From: DAHUYF01 sp035623985
Lineage (GTDB): Bacteria; Pseudomonadota; Alphaproteobacteria; ATCC43930; CGMCC-115725
Assembly: GCA_035623985.1 (NCBI GenBank)
Contig: DASPSJ010000114.1
Span: 1 to 64,000 of the forward strand
Length of the DNA: 64,000 bases
Reading direction: 5' to 3'
The notes under the pieces are model-generated. The model was not told the DNA's origin, did not search any database, and worked only from the letters and a program-made list of their open reading frames with translations. Positions 8,210 to 16,766 of this stretch are shown in pieces. Each line of letters begins with the position of its first letter. Position 1 is the stretch's first letter. Both the position numbers and the translations under genes were made by a program.

Positions 8210-9430
8210 ATGGTCGATAATGCGCGCAAGCTCGAGCGGGCGATTCTGGGTGCGTTGCAAGGAAACAGCTCGGAACCCGCGATAGCGCCGCCGGAGATAA
8301 TCCTGCCGCGGAGAGCGGACGGCGCCGCGGACCCGCAAGCGTGCGCCCGGCTCGCGCAATGCCGGGCCTCGGCGAAGCGGGTCTTGGATCTGCTCGATCC
8401 GCTGCTGATGGAGCTGATGCTCGTGCGGCACCCGGGCTACAAGCTCGAGGGCGAGCGGATTGAAGGGCGCTTTGCCGATTTCCGGCGCAGCTACATCGGC
8501 GCGGGGGCGCCGGAGGATGCCGGGAGCTGGGTGCTCTATCCGAACGGCGTGCTCCTGCATCTGCTCCTGCCGGACGATCACTACGTCCTTCGGACATCGC
8601 GCAACATGGGCCTGTTCACGCCCGCGGAGCAAGCGCGCATTCGCACGGCGCGCATCGCCTTCGCCGGACTCAGCGTCGGCGGGATGTACGCCACGACGAT
8701 GGCGATGGAAGGGATCACGCGATTCTATCTGACCGATTTCGACCGGCTCGCCTGCTCGAACCTGAACCGTCTGGCGTCGTCCTTGTCGAGGGTCGGCATC
8801 TATAAAACCAATATCATCTCCAAAAAGATCTGGGACATCGATCCATTCGCCGAGATCGTGGCGAACCCGGCGGGATTCAGCGCCGAGACCGAAGAGGACA
8901 TGTTCCGGGCGGGACGCAAGCCGGACGTCCTCATCGATGCCATGGACAGCATGGAGGCGAAGATCGCCATACGCGAGGCGTGCCGCAGGCACCGCGTGCC
9001 GGTGGTGTGGATGATGGATATCGGGGACGGCATGGCTCAGATCGGCTGCGAGCGCTACGATCTCGACGCCGCATATCCCGTGTTTTACGGCCGAATGGAG
9101 AGGATGGAGCGGAAGCTCGGGCGGCCGCTCGACTATGTCGAAGGCATCTTCAGCATCATCGACCCCGATCGCCTGCCGCACCGGTTTGCCGACTCCTTTT
9201 ATCTGGCGTGCAAGAGCCAGTGGCCCGGCCTGTCGCAGCTTGCCGGCACCATATCGATCGCCGCCGGCGCGATGGCGCGCGCCGCGCGCCGGATCGTGAT
9301 GGGCGAGCATGTCATTCCCGAATTCTTCGTCGATGTCGATGAAAACGCCGATCCCGACTACCGGATGAACCAGGCGCGCGACCGCGAAAAAACCCGCGCC
9401 TTCCTCAGGGGACTGGGCCTCGTGGACTAG
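8210..9430 (+). CDS. Orphan E1/ThiF-like adenylyltransferase
   Basis: A 406-residue protein. The ATG at 8210 is preferred over an in-frame start at 8141 because GAGAGGGGGA sits just upstream. Residues 1-135 are an N-terminal region of unknown fold. Residues 140-330 are a ThiF/MoeB-type Rossmann domain: nucleotide loop FAGLSVGG, acidic DFD, then SNLNR followed by the lysine in GIYKTN, and DAMDSMEAK. The E1 NLNRQ motif has Leu in place of Gln, and there is no CxxC zinc knuckle as in MoeB. Such proteins adenylate a C-terminal carboxylate of a ubiquitin-like partner or activate a small molecule. No ThiS/MoaD-like partner lies nearby. Confidence 0.75.
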   Translation: MVDNARKLERAILGALQGNSSEPAIAPPEIILPRRADGAADPQACARLAQCRASAKRVLDLLDPLLMELMLVRHPGYKLEGERIEGRFADFRRSYIGAGAPEDAGSWVLYPNGVLLHLLLPDDHYVLRTSRNMGLFTPAEQARIRTARIAFAGLSVGGMYATTMAMEGITRFYLTDFDRLACSNLNRLASSLSRVGIYKTNIISKKIWDIDPFAEIVANPAGFSAETEEDMFRAGRKPDVLIDAMDSMEAKIAIREACRRHRVPVVWMMDIGDGMAQIGCERYDLDAAYPVFYGRMERMERKLGRPLDYVEGIFSIIDPDRLPHRFADSFYLACKSQWPGLSQLAGTISIAAGAMARAARRIVMGEHVIPEFFVDVDENADPDYRMNQARDREKTRAFLRGLGLVD

Positions 9431-9447
9431 GGTCCGCCGCAGCGCCG

Positions 9448-9912
9448 TCAGACCGGCAGCATGGTCGTGAACTTCACGCATTTCAGCGCGATGCTCGAAT
9501 TCACGGCGCCGACGCCCGGCATGTGCACCAGCACCTTTTTCAAGAAGGTCTCGTATTCGGCGACGCTCGGCATGGCGATGCGCAGCAGGAAATCGGCGTC
9601 GCCGCTCATCGAGAAGCATTCGACGATCTCGGGCCGCGAGCGCGCCGTGCGCTCGAAAGCGTCGAGCGTCTCCTCGTCGTGCGATTTCATGCGGATATGC
9701 GCAAAGATCGCGATCGGCAGCCCCAGCGCGTCGGCGTCGAGCAGCACCGCGCGGCCCTTGATCACCCCGCTCTCCTCGAGCTTTTTCAAGCGGCGCCAGC
9801 ACGGGGTATGGGACAGGCCAACGCGCTCCGCCAACGCCTGAATCGCGATGTCGGGCTCCGCCTGGATGGCCCGGATGATCTTGCGGTCGAAGGCGTCGAT
9901 GGTCAATTTCAT
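9448..9912 (-). CDS. Lrp/AsnC-family transcriptional regulator
   Basis: A 154-residue regulator with an N-terminal helix-turn-helix (residues 5-50; ALAERVGLSHTPCWRRLKKLEESGVI) and a C-terminal RAM/AsnC effector domain (about 65-145) that usually binds amino acids. The ATG at 9912 has GAGAGG upstream; an upstream in-frame extension to 10095 lacks family similarity. It is divergent from the branched-chain 2-oxo acid dehydrogenase operon. That arrangement is typical of BkdR, an Lrp-type activator responding to branched-chain amino acids. A palindrome lies 20 bases upstream of its start. Confidence 0.92.
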   Translation of the reverse strand: MKLTIDAFDRKIIRAIQAEPDIAIQALAERVGLSHTPCWRRLKKLEESGVIKGRAVLLDADALGLPIAIFAHIRMKSHDEETLDAFERTARSRPEIVECFSMSGDADFLLRIAMPSVAEYETFLKKVLVHMPGVGAVNSSIALKCVKFTTMLPV

Positions 9913-9932
9913 CCTCTCATGCCGGCCTAAAA

Positions 9933-9947
9933 TAGGATAATATCCTA
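9933..9947. promoter_or_regulatory. Palindromic operator candidate for the Lrp-type regulator
   Basis: TAGGATA and TATCCTA are perfect 7-base arms around a central A, in the intergenic region between the Lrp-type gene (start 9912) and the bkd operon (start 10098). Its position fits autoregulation of the regulator together with control of the dehydrogenase genes. Binding is inferred. Confidence 0.55.
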
Positions 9948-10097
9948 AAGTCGACGCATTGACGTAGAAATTTAGCAAACACATTTCTTGGGAAAAGCAT
10001 AAGGCTTTGCAAGCCGATCGCCCGACCCGGGCTCGGCCCGAGAGCAAGGAACGAGGCAAACGGGTGCCTCCGGGCGTCCTCGCGGGGGAGTTCAACC

Positions 10098-11330
10098 TTG
10101 CGCAACCTGTCCAAGCCCAGCCTGCACATCCCCGTGCCGAGGACTCGGCCGGGCGAAGTGCCTGACTTCAGCAATATCGCGATTCCCGAGGCGGGCAGCG
10201 TGCGCCGGCCGGACACCGCCGCCGATCCCGCCGGGATGCGCGACCTCGCCTTCGACCTCATCCGCGTGCTCGATTTCAACGATCAGGCGGTCGGGCCGTG
10301 GAACCCGCGCCTCGATCCGGAAAAGCTGCGTCGGGCCCTGCAATTGATGATGCTGGACCGCATCTTCGAGGAGCGCATGTTCCAGGCGCAACGGCAGGGC
10401 AAGACCTCGTTCTTCATGAGCGGGCGAGGGGAGGAGGCCGTCGGCATCGCCCATGCCCTCGCGCTGTCGAAAGACGACATGTGCTTCACCTCCTACCGCC
10501 AGCAGGGCCTTTTGATCGCGCGCGGCTGTCCTCTCATCGACATGATGAACCAGCTCTACAGCAACGCGGCCGACCGGCAGCACGGAATACAGGTGCCGTT
10601 GCATTATTCCTTTCCCGAGTTCAGCTATTTTGCCTTATCCGGAAATCTCGCGACACAGATGCCGCAGGCGGTCGGCTGGGCGATGGCCGCCGCCGCCTCG
10701 GGCGACGACCGGATCGCGGTCGGCTTCGTCGGCGACGGCGCGACCGCGGAAGGCGATTTTTACGTGGCCCTTCTCTTCGCCAGCGTCTACCGCGCCCCCG
10801 TGATTCTCAGCGTCTCCAACAATCAATGGGCGATCTCGAGCTTCTCCGGCATCGCCGGGGCCGAGCAGACGACCTTCGCCGCTCGCGGGCTTGGCGTCGG
10901 ACTGCCCGCGTTGCGCGTGGACGGCAATGATTTCCTGGCGGCTTATGCGGCCGCGGAATGGGCGGCGGAGCGCGCGCGCAGCAATCACGGTGGAACCCTG
11001 ATCGAGTTCGTGACCTATCGCGTGCACGCGCATTCGACGAGCGACGATCCCTCGCGCTACCGCCCGGCGGAGGAACCCACCGTCTGGCCGCTCGGCGATC
11101 CCATCGAACGGCTGAAGCGGCATCTGATCGCGCTGGGCGAATGGAGCGAGGATCGCCATCAGGCCTATGAGCGCGAGGCCAAGGAGCAAGTCAGGGCGCT
11201 GCAACGCCAGGCGGAAGCCTTCGGCACGCTGAACACCGGAGAGAAGGCCAGTCCGAGCGTGATTTTCGAGAACATATTCGAAGAGCCGGATTGGCGGCAC
11301 AGGCGCCAGCGCCAGCAGATGGGTTTCTGA
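10098..11330 (+). CDS. bkdA1: Branched-chain 2-oxo acid dehydrogenase E1 alpha subunit
   Basis: A 410-residue subunit of the thiamine-diphosphate-dependent decarboxylase that feeds 2-oxo acids of Val, Leu and Ile into acyl-CoA. It has the E1-alpha thiamine-diphosphate motif GDGATAEGDFY ending in SNNQWAISS. The phosphorylation-loop-like region YRVHAHSTSDDPSRYR follows. The long N-terminal leader before the catalytic fold is typical of the bacterial BkdA1 type. The start is TTG at 10098, with GGGGGAG seven bases upstream. First gene of a tight operon; the next start is two bases after its stop. Confidence 0.95.
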   Translation: MRNLSKPSLHIPVPRTRPGEVPDFSNIAIPEAGSVRRPDTAADPAGMRDLAFDLIRVLDFNDQAVGPWNPRLDPEKLRRALQLMMLDRIFEERMFQAQRQGKTSFFMSGRGEEAVGIAHALALSKDDMCFTSYRQQGLLIARGCPLIDMMNQLYSNAADRQHGIQVPLHYSFPEFSYFALSGNLATQMPQAVGWAMAAAASGDDRIAVGFVGDGATAEGDFYVALLFASVYRAPVILSVSNNQWAISSFSGIAGAEQTTFAARGLGVGLPALRVDGNDFLAAYAAAEWAAERARSNHGGTLIEFVTYRVHAHSTSDDPSRYRPAEEPTVWPLGDPIERLKRHLIALGEWSEDRHQAYEREAKEQVRALQRQAEAFGTLNTGEKASPSVIFENIFEEPDWRHRRQRQQMGF

Positions 11331-11332
11331 GC

Positions 11333-12346
11333 ATGGCCAGCATGAACATGATCCAGGCGCTCAACTCCGCCATGGACGTGATGCTCGAGCGCGATCCCCG
11401 GGTTTTGATCTTCGGCGAGGATGCGGGTTATTTCGGCGGCGTCTTTCGCGTCACCGAAGGGCTGCAGAAAAAGTACGGCCTCGCCCGCTGCTTCGACACC
11501 CCCATCTCCGAAGCGGGCATCGTGGCCACCGGCATCGGCATGGCGGTCTATGGCCTGCGGCCGGTGGTCGAGATTCAATTCGTCGATTACATCTATCCCG
11601 GCTACGACCAGATCGTGTCGGAGGCGGCCAGAATCCGCTGGCGCTCGGTGGGCGGCTTTACCGTTCCCATCACCGTGCGCGCGCCTTATGGCGGCGGCAT
11701 CTTCGGCGGCCAGACCCACAGCCAGAGCCCGGAAGCGCTCTTCACTCATGTGGTGGGGCTGAAGACCGTGATCCCATCGACGCCCTATGACGCCAAGGGC
11801 CTGCTCATCAGCGCCATCGAAGCGAACGACCCGGTCATCTTCCTCGAGCCGAAGCGCATCTATAACGGACCGTTCAACGGCCATCACGACCAGCCGGTGG
11901 TTCCCTGGTCGAAACATCCCGCGAGCGAGGTGCCGGAAGGATACTACACCGTCCCGCTGGGCACGGCGGCGATCGCGCGCGAGGGAGACGCCGTGACCGT
12001 CCTGTGCTACGGCACCATGGTGCATGTGGCGTTGGCCGCCGCGGAGGAAAGCGGCATCGATGCCGAGGTGATCGACATCCGGACCCTGGTGCCTCTCGAC
12101 CTCGACACGGTCGTGACGTCGGTGAAGAAGACGGGACGGTGCGTGATCGTGCACGAGGCGACGGAGACCAGCGGCTACGGCGCGGAGCTCGTGGCGCTCG
12201 TCCAGAAGCATTGCTTCTACCATCTGGAAGCGCCCGTAGAGCGCGTCTGCGGCTACGACACGCCCTATCCGCATGCCTTCGAGTGGAATTATTTCATCGG
12301 CCCCGACCGCATCGCGGCCGCGATGCGCCAGACCCTGGAGCCCTGA
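11333..12346 (+). CDS. bkdA2: Branched-chain 2-oxo acid dehydrogenase E1 beta subunit
   Basis: A 337-residue subunit that pairs with E1-alpha to form the alpha2beta2 decarboxylase. It has the conserved GEDAGYFGGVFRVTEGL and EAGIVATGIGMA blocks of transketolase-type pyrimidine domains, FVDYIYPGYDQIVSEAARIRWRS, and a C-terminal transketolase domain (VTVLCYGTMVHVAL...). The ATG two bases after the bkdA1 stop gives the usual N-terminus; the longer in-frame start would overlap bkdA1. Translational coupling is likely. Confidence 0.95.
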   Translation: MASMNMIQALNSAMDVMLERDPRVLIFGEDAGYFGGVFRVTEGLQKKYGLARCFDTPISEAGIVATGIGMAVYGLRPVVEIQFVDYIYPGYDQIVSEAARIRWRSVGGFTVPITVRAPYGGGIFGGQTHSQSPEALFTHVVGLKTVIPSTPYDAKGLLISAIEANDPVIFLEPKRIYNGPFNGHHDQPVVPWSKHPASEVPEGYYTVPLGTAAIAREGDAVTVLCYGTMVHVALAAAEESGIDAEVIDIRTLVPLDLDTVVTSVKKTGRCVIVHEATETSGYGAELVALVQKHCFYHLEAPVERVCGYDTPYPHAFEWNYFIGPDRIAAAMRQTLEP

Positions 12347-12348
12347 GC

Positions 12349-13665
12349 ATGGGCCGCTACATCTTCAAGCTTCCCGACGTCGGCGAAGGCACGGCGGAAG
12401 CCGAGATCGTCGCCTGGCACGTGAAGGTCGGCGATACCGTCGACGAGGACCAGAACCTCGTCGACGTCATGACCGACAAGGCGACCGTGGAAATGACCTC
12501 TCCCGTCGCCGGCACCGTGGTCTCGCTGCATGGCGAGCCCGGCGCAATGGCGACGGTCGGGGCTCCGCTGGTGGAATTGGAAATCGACGGCGCGGGCAAT
12601 GCGGACGGAGCGGCGGCGAGGCCCAAGGCGAAGGCGGTAGCGGCGCCGAAAGTGGCGGTCAAACCCCCGCCGGCGAAGCTCGAACGCGCGCAACCCGCGC
12701 CGGCAAAGGTCGAGCCCGCGCCAAAACCGGCGCCGGAAGAAAAACGCCGCGCTTTGGCGGAAAGGCGCCCCGCTTTCGCCACGCGCGTGGCCGGGCAAAG
12801 GCCCTTGGCCTCGCCCGCCGTGCGCCAGCGCGCGCATGAGCTTGGCATCGCCTTGCAGTTCGTGCCGGGCACGGGGCCTGCCGGGCGTATCGGCCATGCC
12901 GATCTCGATGCCTATGTGGCCTCGGGCGGCCGCGCCGCGCTCGCGCGCTCCGGTCCTGCGCCGCGCGAGGGCGTCGAAGAGGTGAGGGTCATCGGCCTGC
13001 GCCGGAAGATCGCCGAGAAAATGCAGGATTCCAAGCGCCGGATTCCGCATTTCTCCTATGTCGACGAGATCGACATGACGGAGCTTGACTCCCTGCGCGC
13101 GCATCTCAACGCGACGAAACGCGCCGACCAGCCCAAGCTCACCCTGCTGCCGTTCTTCATGCGCGCGCTGGTCGCGACCTTGCCGGCCTATCCGCAAATC
13201 AACGCCCGCTTCGACGACGAAGCCGGCATCGTCCATCGCCATGCGGCGGTTCACATCGGCATTGCGACGCAGACGGCGAACGGCCTCCTCGTGCCGGTGG
13301 TGCATCACGCCGAAACGCTCGATCTCTGGCAGAGCGCCGCCGAAATCGCCCGCCTCGTGGCCGCGGCCCGCGAGAACAAGGCGACGAAGGAGGAATTGTC
13401 GGGCTCCACCATCACGATCACCAGCCTGGGGGCTCTCGGCGGCATCGCGGCGACGCCGGTGATCAATGCTCCGGAAGTCGCCATTATCGGGCCAAATGCC
13501 GTCCTCGAGCGCCCCGTCGTGCGCGACGGCCAGATCGTGGTTCGCAAGATGATGAATTTGTCCTCGTCCTTCGACCACCGCGTGGTCGACGGCCATGACG
13601 GGGCGTCGTTCATTCAGAGGCTCAAGGCGCTCCTGGAGCATCCGGCGACATTGTTCATCGAATAG
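12349..13665 (+). CDS. bkdB: Dihydrolipoamide acyltransferase E2 of the branched-chain complex
   Basis: A 438-residue core subunit. Domains in order: one lipoyl domain (residues 1-80, lipoylated K44 in MTDKATVEM), an Ala/Pro/Lys-rich flexible linker (about 85-140), an E3-binding peripheral domain (about 145-185, ASPAVRQRAHELGI), and the catalytic acyltransferase domain with H410 and D414 in DHRVVDG. It transfers the acyl group from E1 to CoA. Starts two bases after bkdA2. One lipoyl domain is normal for a BCKDH E2. Confidence 0.95.
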   Translation: MGRYIFKLPDVGEGTAEAEIVAWHVKVGDTVDEDQNLVDVMTDKATVEMTSPVAGTVVSLHGEPGAMATVGAPLVELEIDGAGNADGAAARPKAKAVAAPKVAVKPPPAKLERAQPAPAKVEPAPKPAPEEKRRALAERRPAFATRVAGQRPLASPAVRQRAHELGIALQFVPGTGPAGRIGHADLDAYVASGGRAALARSGPAPREGVEEVRVIGLRRKIAEKMQDSKRRIPHFSYVDEIDMTELDSLRAHLNATKRADQPKLTLLPFFMRALVATLPAYPQINARFDDEAGIVHRHAAVHIGIATQTANGLLVPVVHHAETLDLWQSAAEIARLVAAARENKATKEELSGSTITITSLGALGGIAATPVINAPEVAIIGPNAVLERPVVRDGQIVVRKMMNLSSSFDHRVVDGHDGASFIQRLKALLEHPATLFIE

Positions 13666-13755
13666 GCGGCGGGAGCGCAGGCGCCCCGCCCACCGGCGCG
13701 CGAGATCCGCGCGCTCCTGCATCATTGATCCGGCGGTATTGGGGGGTCGGCGTCC

Positions 13756-15255
13756 ATGTCTGAGCGCATCCAAGCCAAAGTCCTTGTCGTCGGCGGCGGG
13801 CCGGGAGGCTATGTCGCGGCCGTCCGCGCCGGCCAGTTGGGCCTTGATACCGTGCTGGTGGAGGCCGACAGGCTCGGCGGCACCTGCCTCATCCGCGGCT
13901 GCATCCCGTCGAAGGCCATCATCCATCGCGCCGGTCAGTTCGAGGCAATGCGCCGGGCGACGACGGCGAAAGCCCTGCCCGGACTCTTTCTCGCCTCCGC
14001 GCCCAGGCTCGACATGGCCGAGCTGATCAAATGGAAGGACGGCGTCGTCAACAAGCTCAATGGCGGCGTGGCCACGCTGTTGCAGCACGCCAAGGTGCGG
14101 GTGATCGAGGGCTGGGCGGTGTTCTCGGACGCGAAGACCTGCGCCGTCGAGACCCGGAACGGGCCCCTGAGCGTCACGGCCGAGCACGTGATCCTCGCCA
14201 CCGGCTCCAAGCCGGTGGAACTCCCGTTTCTGCCGTTCGGCGGCCAGGTGATCTCGTCGACGGAAGCGCTCGAGCTGACGGAGCTGCCGCAGCGGCTCAC
14301 CGTGGTGGGCGCCGGCTATATCGGCCTCGAACTGGGCATCGCCTTCCGCAAGCTCGGCGCGGAGGTGACGGTCGTCGAGGCGCAGGACCGCATCCTGCCG
14401 CTTTACGACGCGGAGCTGGTCGCGCCGGTGGCGAAATGGCTGAAGCAGAACGGCGTCAGCGTGCATCTCTCCGCCAAGGCCAAGGGATTGGCGAACGGCG
14501 CCCTGGTCGTCGAAACCGCCGACGGCAAATCCCACTCCGTTGCCGCCGACAAGGTCCTCGTCACCGTCGGACGGAAGCCCAATACGCAAGGCTGGGGGCT
14601 CGAAGCCATGGCCCTCGACATGAACGGCGCGTTCGTGAAGGTCGATGACCAGTGCCGCACCGCCATGAAGAACGTCTGGGCGGTGGGCGACCTCGTCGGC
14701 GAGCCGATGCTGGAGCACAAGGCGGCGTTCCAAGGCGAGATCGTCGCCGACATCATCGCGGGCCATCGGCGCCGCTTCGATCCGGCCTCGGTTCCCGCGG
14801 TCTGTTTCACCGAGCCCGAAATCGTTTCAGCCGGCCTCTTGCCCGGCGACCCCGCCGCGCAAGGCGGCCATCTGATCGCCGCGACCTTCCCCTTCTCCGC
14901 CAATGGCCGCGCGCTGTCGACGGATGCCGGCGAAGGGTTCGTCCGCGTCCTGGCCCGCCGCGATGATCATCGCCTTCTCGGCATCCAAGCCGTGGGCGCG
15001 CATGTCTCGGAACTGTCGGGCGAATTCAGTCACGCCCTCGAAATGGGAGCCGTCCTGGAAGACATCGCCGGCACCATCCACGTCCACCCGACGCTGAGCG
15101 AGGCGTTCCGCGAAGCGGCGCTGCGCGCGCTCGATCGCGCCGCGCACGAGACCGGCCACGCCGGCACCTCGGGACAAGAGCGCGGTTCGGCGACCGTCCT
15201 CTCTCTCGATACGCTCATGACGCATCTCTCCCGGGGCTCGGAGGCACGGCAATAA
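13756..15255 (+). CDS. lpdA: Dihydrolipoyl dehydrogenase E3
   Basis: A 499-residue flavoprotein that reoxidises dihydrolipoyl groups of the BCKDH complex with NAD+. FAD-binding GGGPGGYVAAVRAGQLG is at residues 13-29. The redox disulfide is C44/C49 in GGTCLIRGCIPSK, where the usual Asn before GCIPSK is Arg. An NAD-binding GAGYIGLELG lies in mid-protein and the catalytic HPTLSE near the C-terminus. An extra tail of about 30 residues follows the normal end. Starts 90 bp after bkdB and closes the operon. Confidence 0.95.
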   Translation: MSERIQAKVLVVGGGPGGYVAAVRAGQLGLDTVLVEADRLGGTCLIRGCIPSKAIIHRAGQFEAMRRATTAKALPGLFLASAPRLDMAELIKWKDGVVNKLNGGVATLLQHAKVRVIEGWAVFSDAKTCAVETRNGPLSVTAEHVILATGSKPVELPFLPFGGQVISSTEALELTELPQRLTVVGAGYIGLELGIAFRKLGAEVTVVEAQDRILPLYDAELVAPVAKWLKQNGVSVHLSAKAKGLANGALVVETADGKSHSVAADKVLVTVGRKPNTQGWGLEAMALDMNGAFVKVDDQCRTAMKNVWAVGDLVGEPMLEHKAAFQGEIVADIIAGHRRRFDPASVPAVCFTEPEIVSAGLLPGDPAAQGGHLIAATFPFSANGRALSTDAGEGFVRVLARRDDHRLLGIQAVGAHVSELSGEFSHALEMGAVLEDIAGTIHVHPTLSEAFREAALRALDRAAHETGHAGTSGQERGSATVLSLDTLMTHLSRGSEARQ

Positions 15256-15262
15256 ACGAAAC

Positions 15263-15292
15263 GCGCCGGGACCGGAACGACCGGCCCGGCGC
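15263..15292 (+). terminator. GC-rich terminator-like hairpin after the bkd operon
   Basis: GCGCCGGGACCGG (15263-15275) pairs with CCGGCCCGGCGC (15281-15292), with a single bulge and a five-base loop. It begins 8 bases after the lpdA stop. No T tract follows. Confidence 0.55.
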
Positions 15293-15605
15293 AGGGCGTC
15301 CCGCCGGCTGCCTATCAGGGTTTGAGCCGATCGGCATCGAACGAACCAGTGTTGCAACCAGGCCGCGCAATATCGTACTCTTGTTCAATGAAATGGTCGG
15401 CAAACGGCAGGGCTTCTTTCCTCCCGTCGCCCAGGCGGGCGGCGAAAGCGGGCGACCGCCTCGCGGCTGAAGGCATGGGGCGGCGGGCAGGGCGGTCCCT
15501 GTGCAGGACCCGCGTCGATGTCATCGTCGAGCGCGCAGGAGAGCGCACCCTCCGCGCCGCCCGGCAACAGAGCATCATGCGTGCGCTGGATCCGAAGGAG
15601 GTCTC
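15293..15605. other. Intergenic region with no supported gene
   Basis: About 310 bp. Short open frames here lack family similarity and a convincing start. The only clear signal is GAAGGAG (15594-15600), the ribosome binding site of the downstream dehydrogenase gene. A slightly AT-richer stretch at 15360-15400 may hold its promoter. Confidence 0.35.
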
Positions 15606-16517
15606 ATGACGGTGAACCCCGGCGCCCCCATCGGCTTTATCGGCCTCGGCTCCATGGGCCAGCCAATGGCGCTGAACCTGGCGAAGGCCGGCACGCCGCT
15701 CGTGGTCTGGAACCGCTCGCCGGCGAAATGCGCCGCCCTGGCCGAGGCGGGGGCCACTGTCGCGAAGGACGCCGCCGAAGTCTTCGCGCGGTGCAAGCTC
15801 GTGTTCCTCATGCTGATCGACGGCGCCGCATTGGACACCGTGCTCGCCCGCGGCGAGCCTGCTTTTGGAGATCGGGTCAAGGGACGCACGCTGATCAGCA
15901 TGGCGTCAAACGCGCCCGGCTATTCCAAAGCGCTCGAGGCCGATATCCGCGCCGCAGGCGGCCGCTACGTCGAGGCGCCGGTCTCCGGCTCGCGCAAGCC
16001 CGCCGAAGCCGGGCAGCTCGTGGCGATGCTGGGAGGGGAACCGGCGGTCGTGGCGGCGGTTCGGCCGCTGCTCGCGCCGATGTGCCGCAACGCCGTGGCC
16101 TGCGGTCCCGTGCCCAACGGGCTTTTCATGAAGCTGGCGGTGAACCTGTTCATGACCACCATGGTGACGGGCCTTGCCGAGGCGGTGCACTTCGCCGAGC
16201 GCCACGAGCTGGACCTTTCCACGCTCGTCGCCGCTCTCGATGCCGGGCCGATGGCGAGCGACGTGTCGCGAGTCAAGGCGGCGAAGCTGCTGGCGCAGGA
16301 CTTCGCGGTACAAGCCTCGATCTTGAACGTCCGGGAGAACGTCCGGCTGATCGTCAGGACGGCGCGGGAAGCCGGCATCGCGTCGCCGCTTATCGACGTC
16401 TGCGACGCGCTTTACGACGAGACCCAGGCCATGGGCCTTGCAGGCGACGATATCGTTGCGGTGATCCGCGCGATCGAGCAACGCACCGCCGCCGTCGGGG
16501 GATCGCTTTCGGTCTGA
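15606..16517 (+). CDS. 3-hydroxyisobutyrate-dehydrogenase-family NAD(P)-dependent oxidoreductase
   Basis: A 303-residue beta-hydroxyacid dehydrogenase. The N-terminal Rossmann domain has IGFIGLGSMGQPMALNLAKAG (residues 7-27). The substrate-binding APVSGSRKPAEAGQL is near residue 120, and the catalytic Lys lies in LFMKLAVNLFM near residue 178. The C-terminal all-helical domain is complete. In this family the enzyme oxidises 3-hydroxyisobutyrate (valine catabolism) or related acids such as tartronate semialdehyde. Its place just after the bkd operon favours a branched-chain catabolic role, but the specificity is not proven. The ATG follows GAAGGAG. Confidence 0.85.
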   Translation: MTVNPGAPIGFIGLGSMGQPMALNLAKAGTPLVVWNRSPAKCAALAEAGATVAKDAAEVFARCKLVFLMLIDGAALDTVLARGEPAFGDRVKGRTLISMASNAPGYSKALEADIRAAGGRYVEAPVSGSRKPAEAGQLVAMLGGEPAVVAAVRPLLAPMCRNAVACGPVPNGLFMKLAVNLFMTTMVTGLAEAVHFAERHELDLSTLVAALDAGPMASDVSRVKAAKLLAQDFAVQASILNVRENVRLIVRTAREAGIASPLIDVCDALYDETQAMGLAGDDIVAVIRAIEQRTAAVGGSLSV

Positions 16518-16766
16518 TGAACCTGCCGATATCGGCGTTGTCGCGCCGGGCCGGGCGGCGAGGCGGGCGCGCCGCCGGCCCTGGCGTTTCGCGTCGCAAG
16601 GCGCGGCATCCGGTTTCTCGGGCTCGCAACGACCCCCCGGCAGAGGCGCGAGCAAGGCCGGCAGCAAAAGCGGCTCGGTATCGATCATGCATGCTTGCCG
16701 AAGATGCGCCCAGGGACCACCTATCGCTAGGGCGCCTGGAACCGACCGCAGCAGGAAAGCGTCGTC

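Noticed and set aside
7256..9430. QueC plus ThiF-like gene as a defence or protein-modification system
   Set aside because: QueC looks like the canonical tRNA-pathway enzyme, the two genes are 250 bp apart, and no ubiquitin-like protein, protease or nuclease partner is present.
15315..15609. Short open frames between lpdA and the dehydrogenase gene
   Set aside because: They overlap one another on both strands, lack ribosome sites and show no recognisable protein features; they are products of high GC content.
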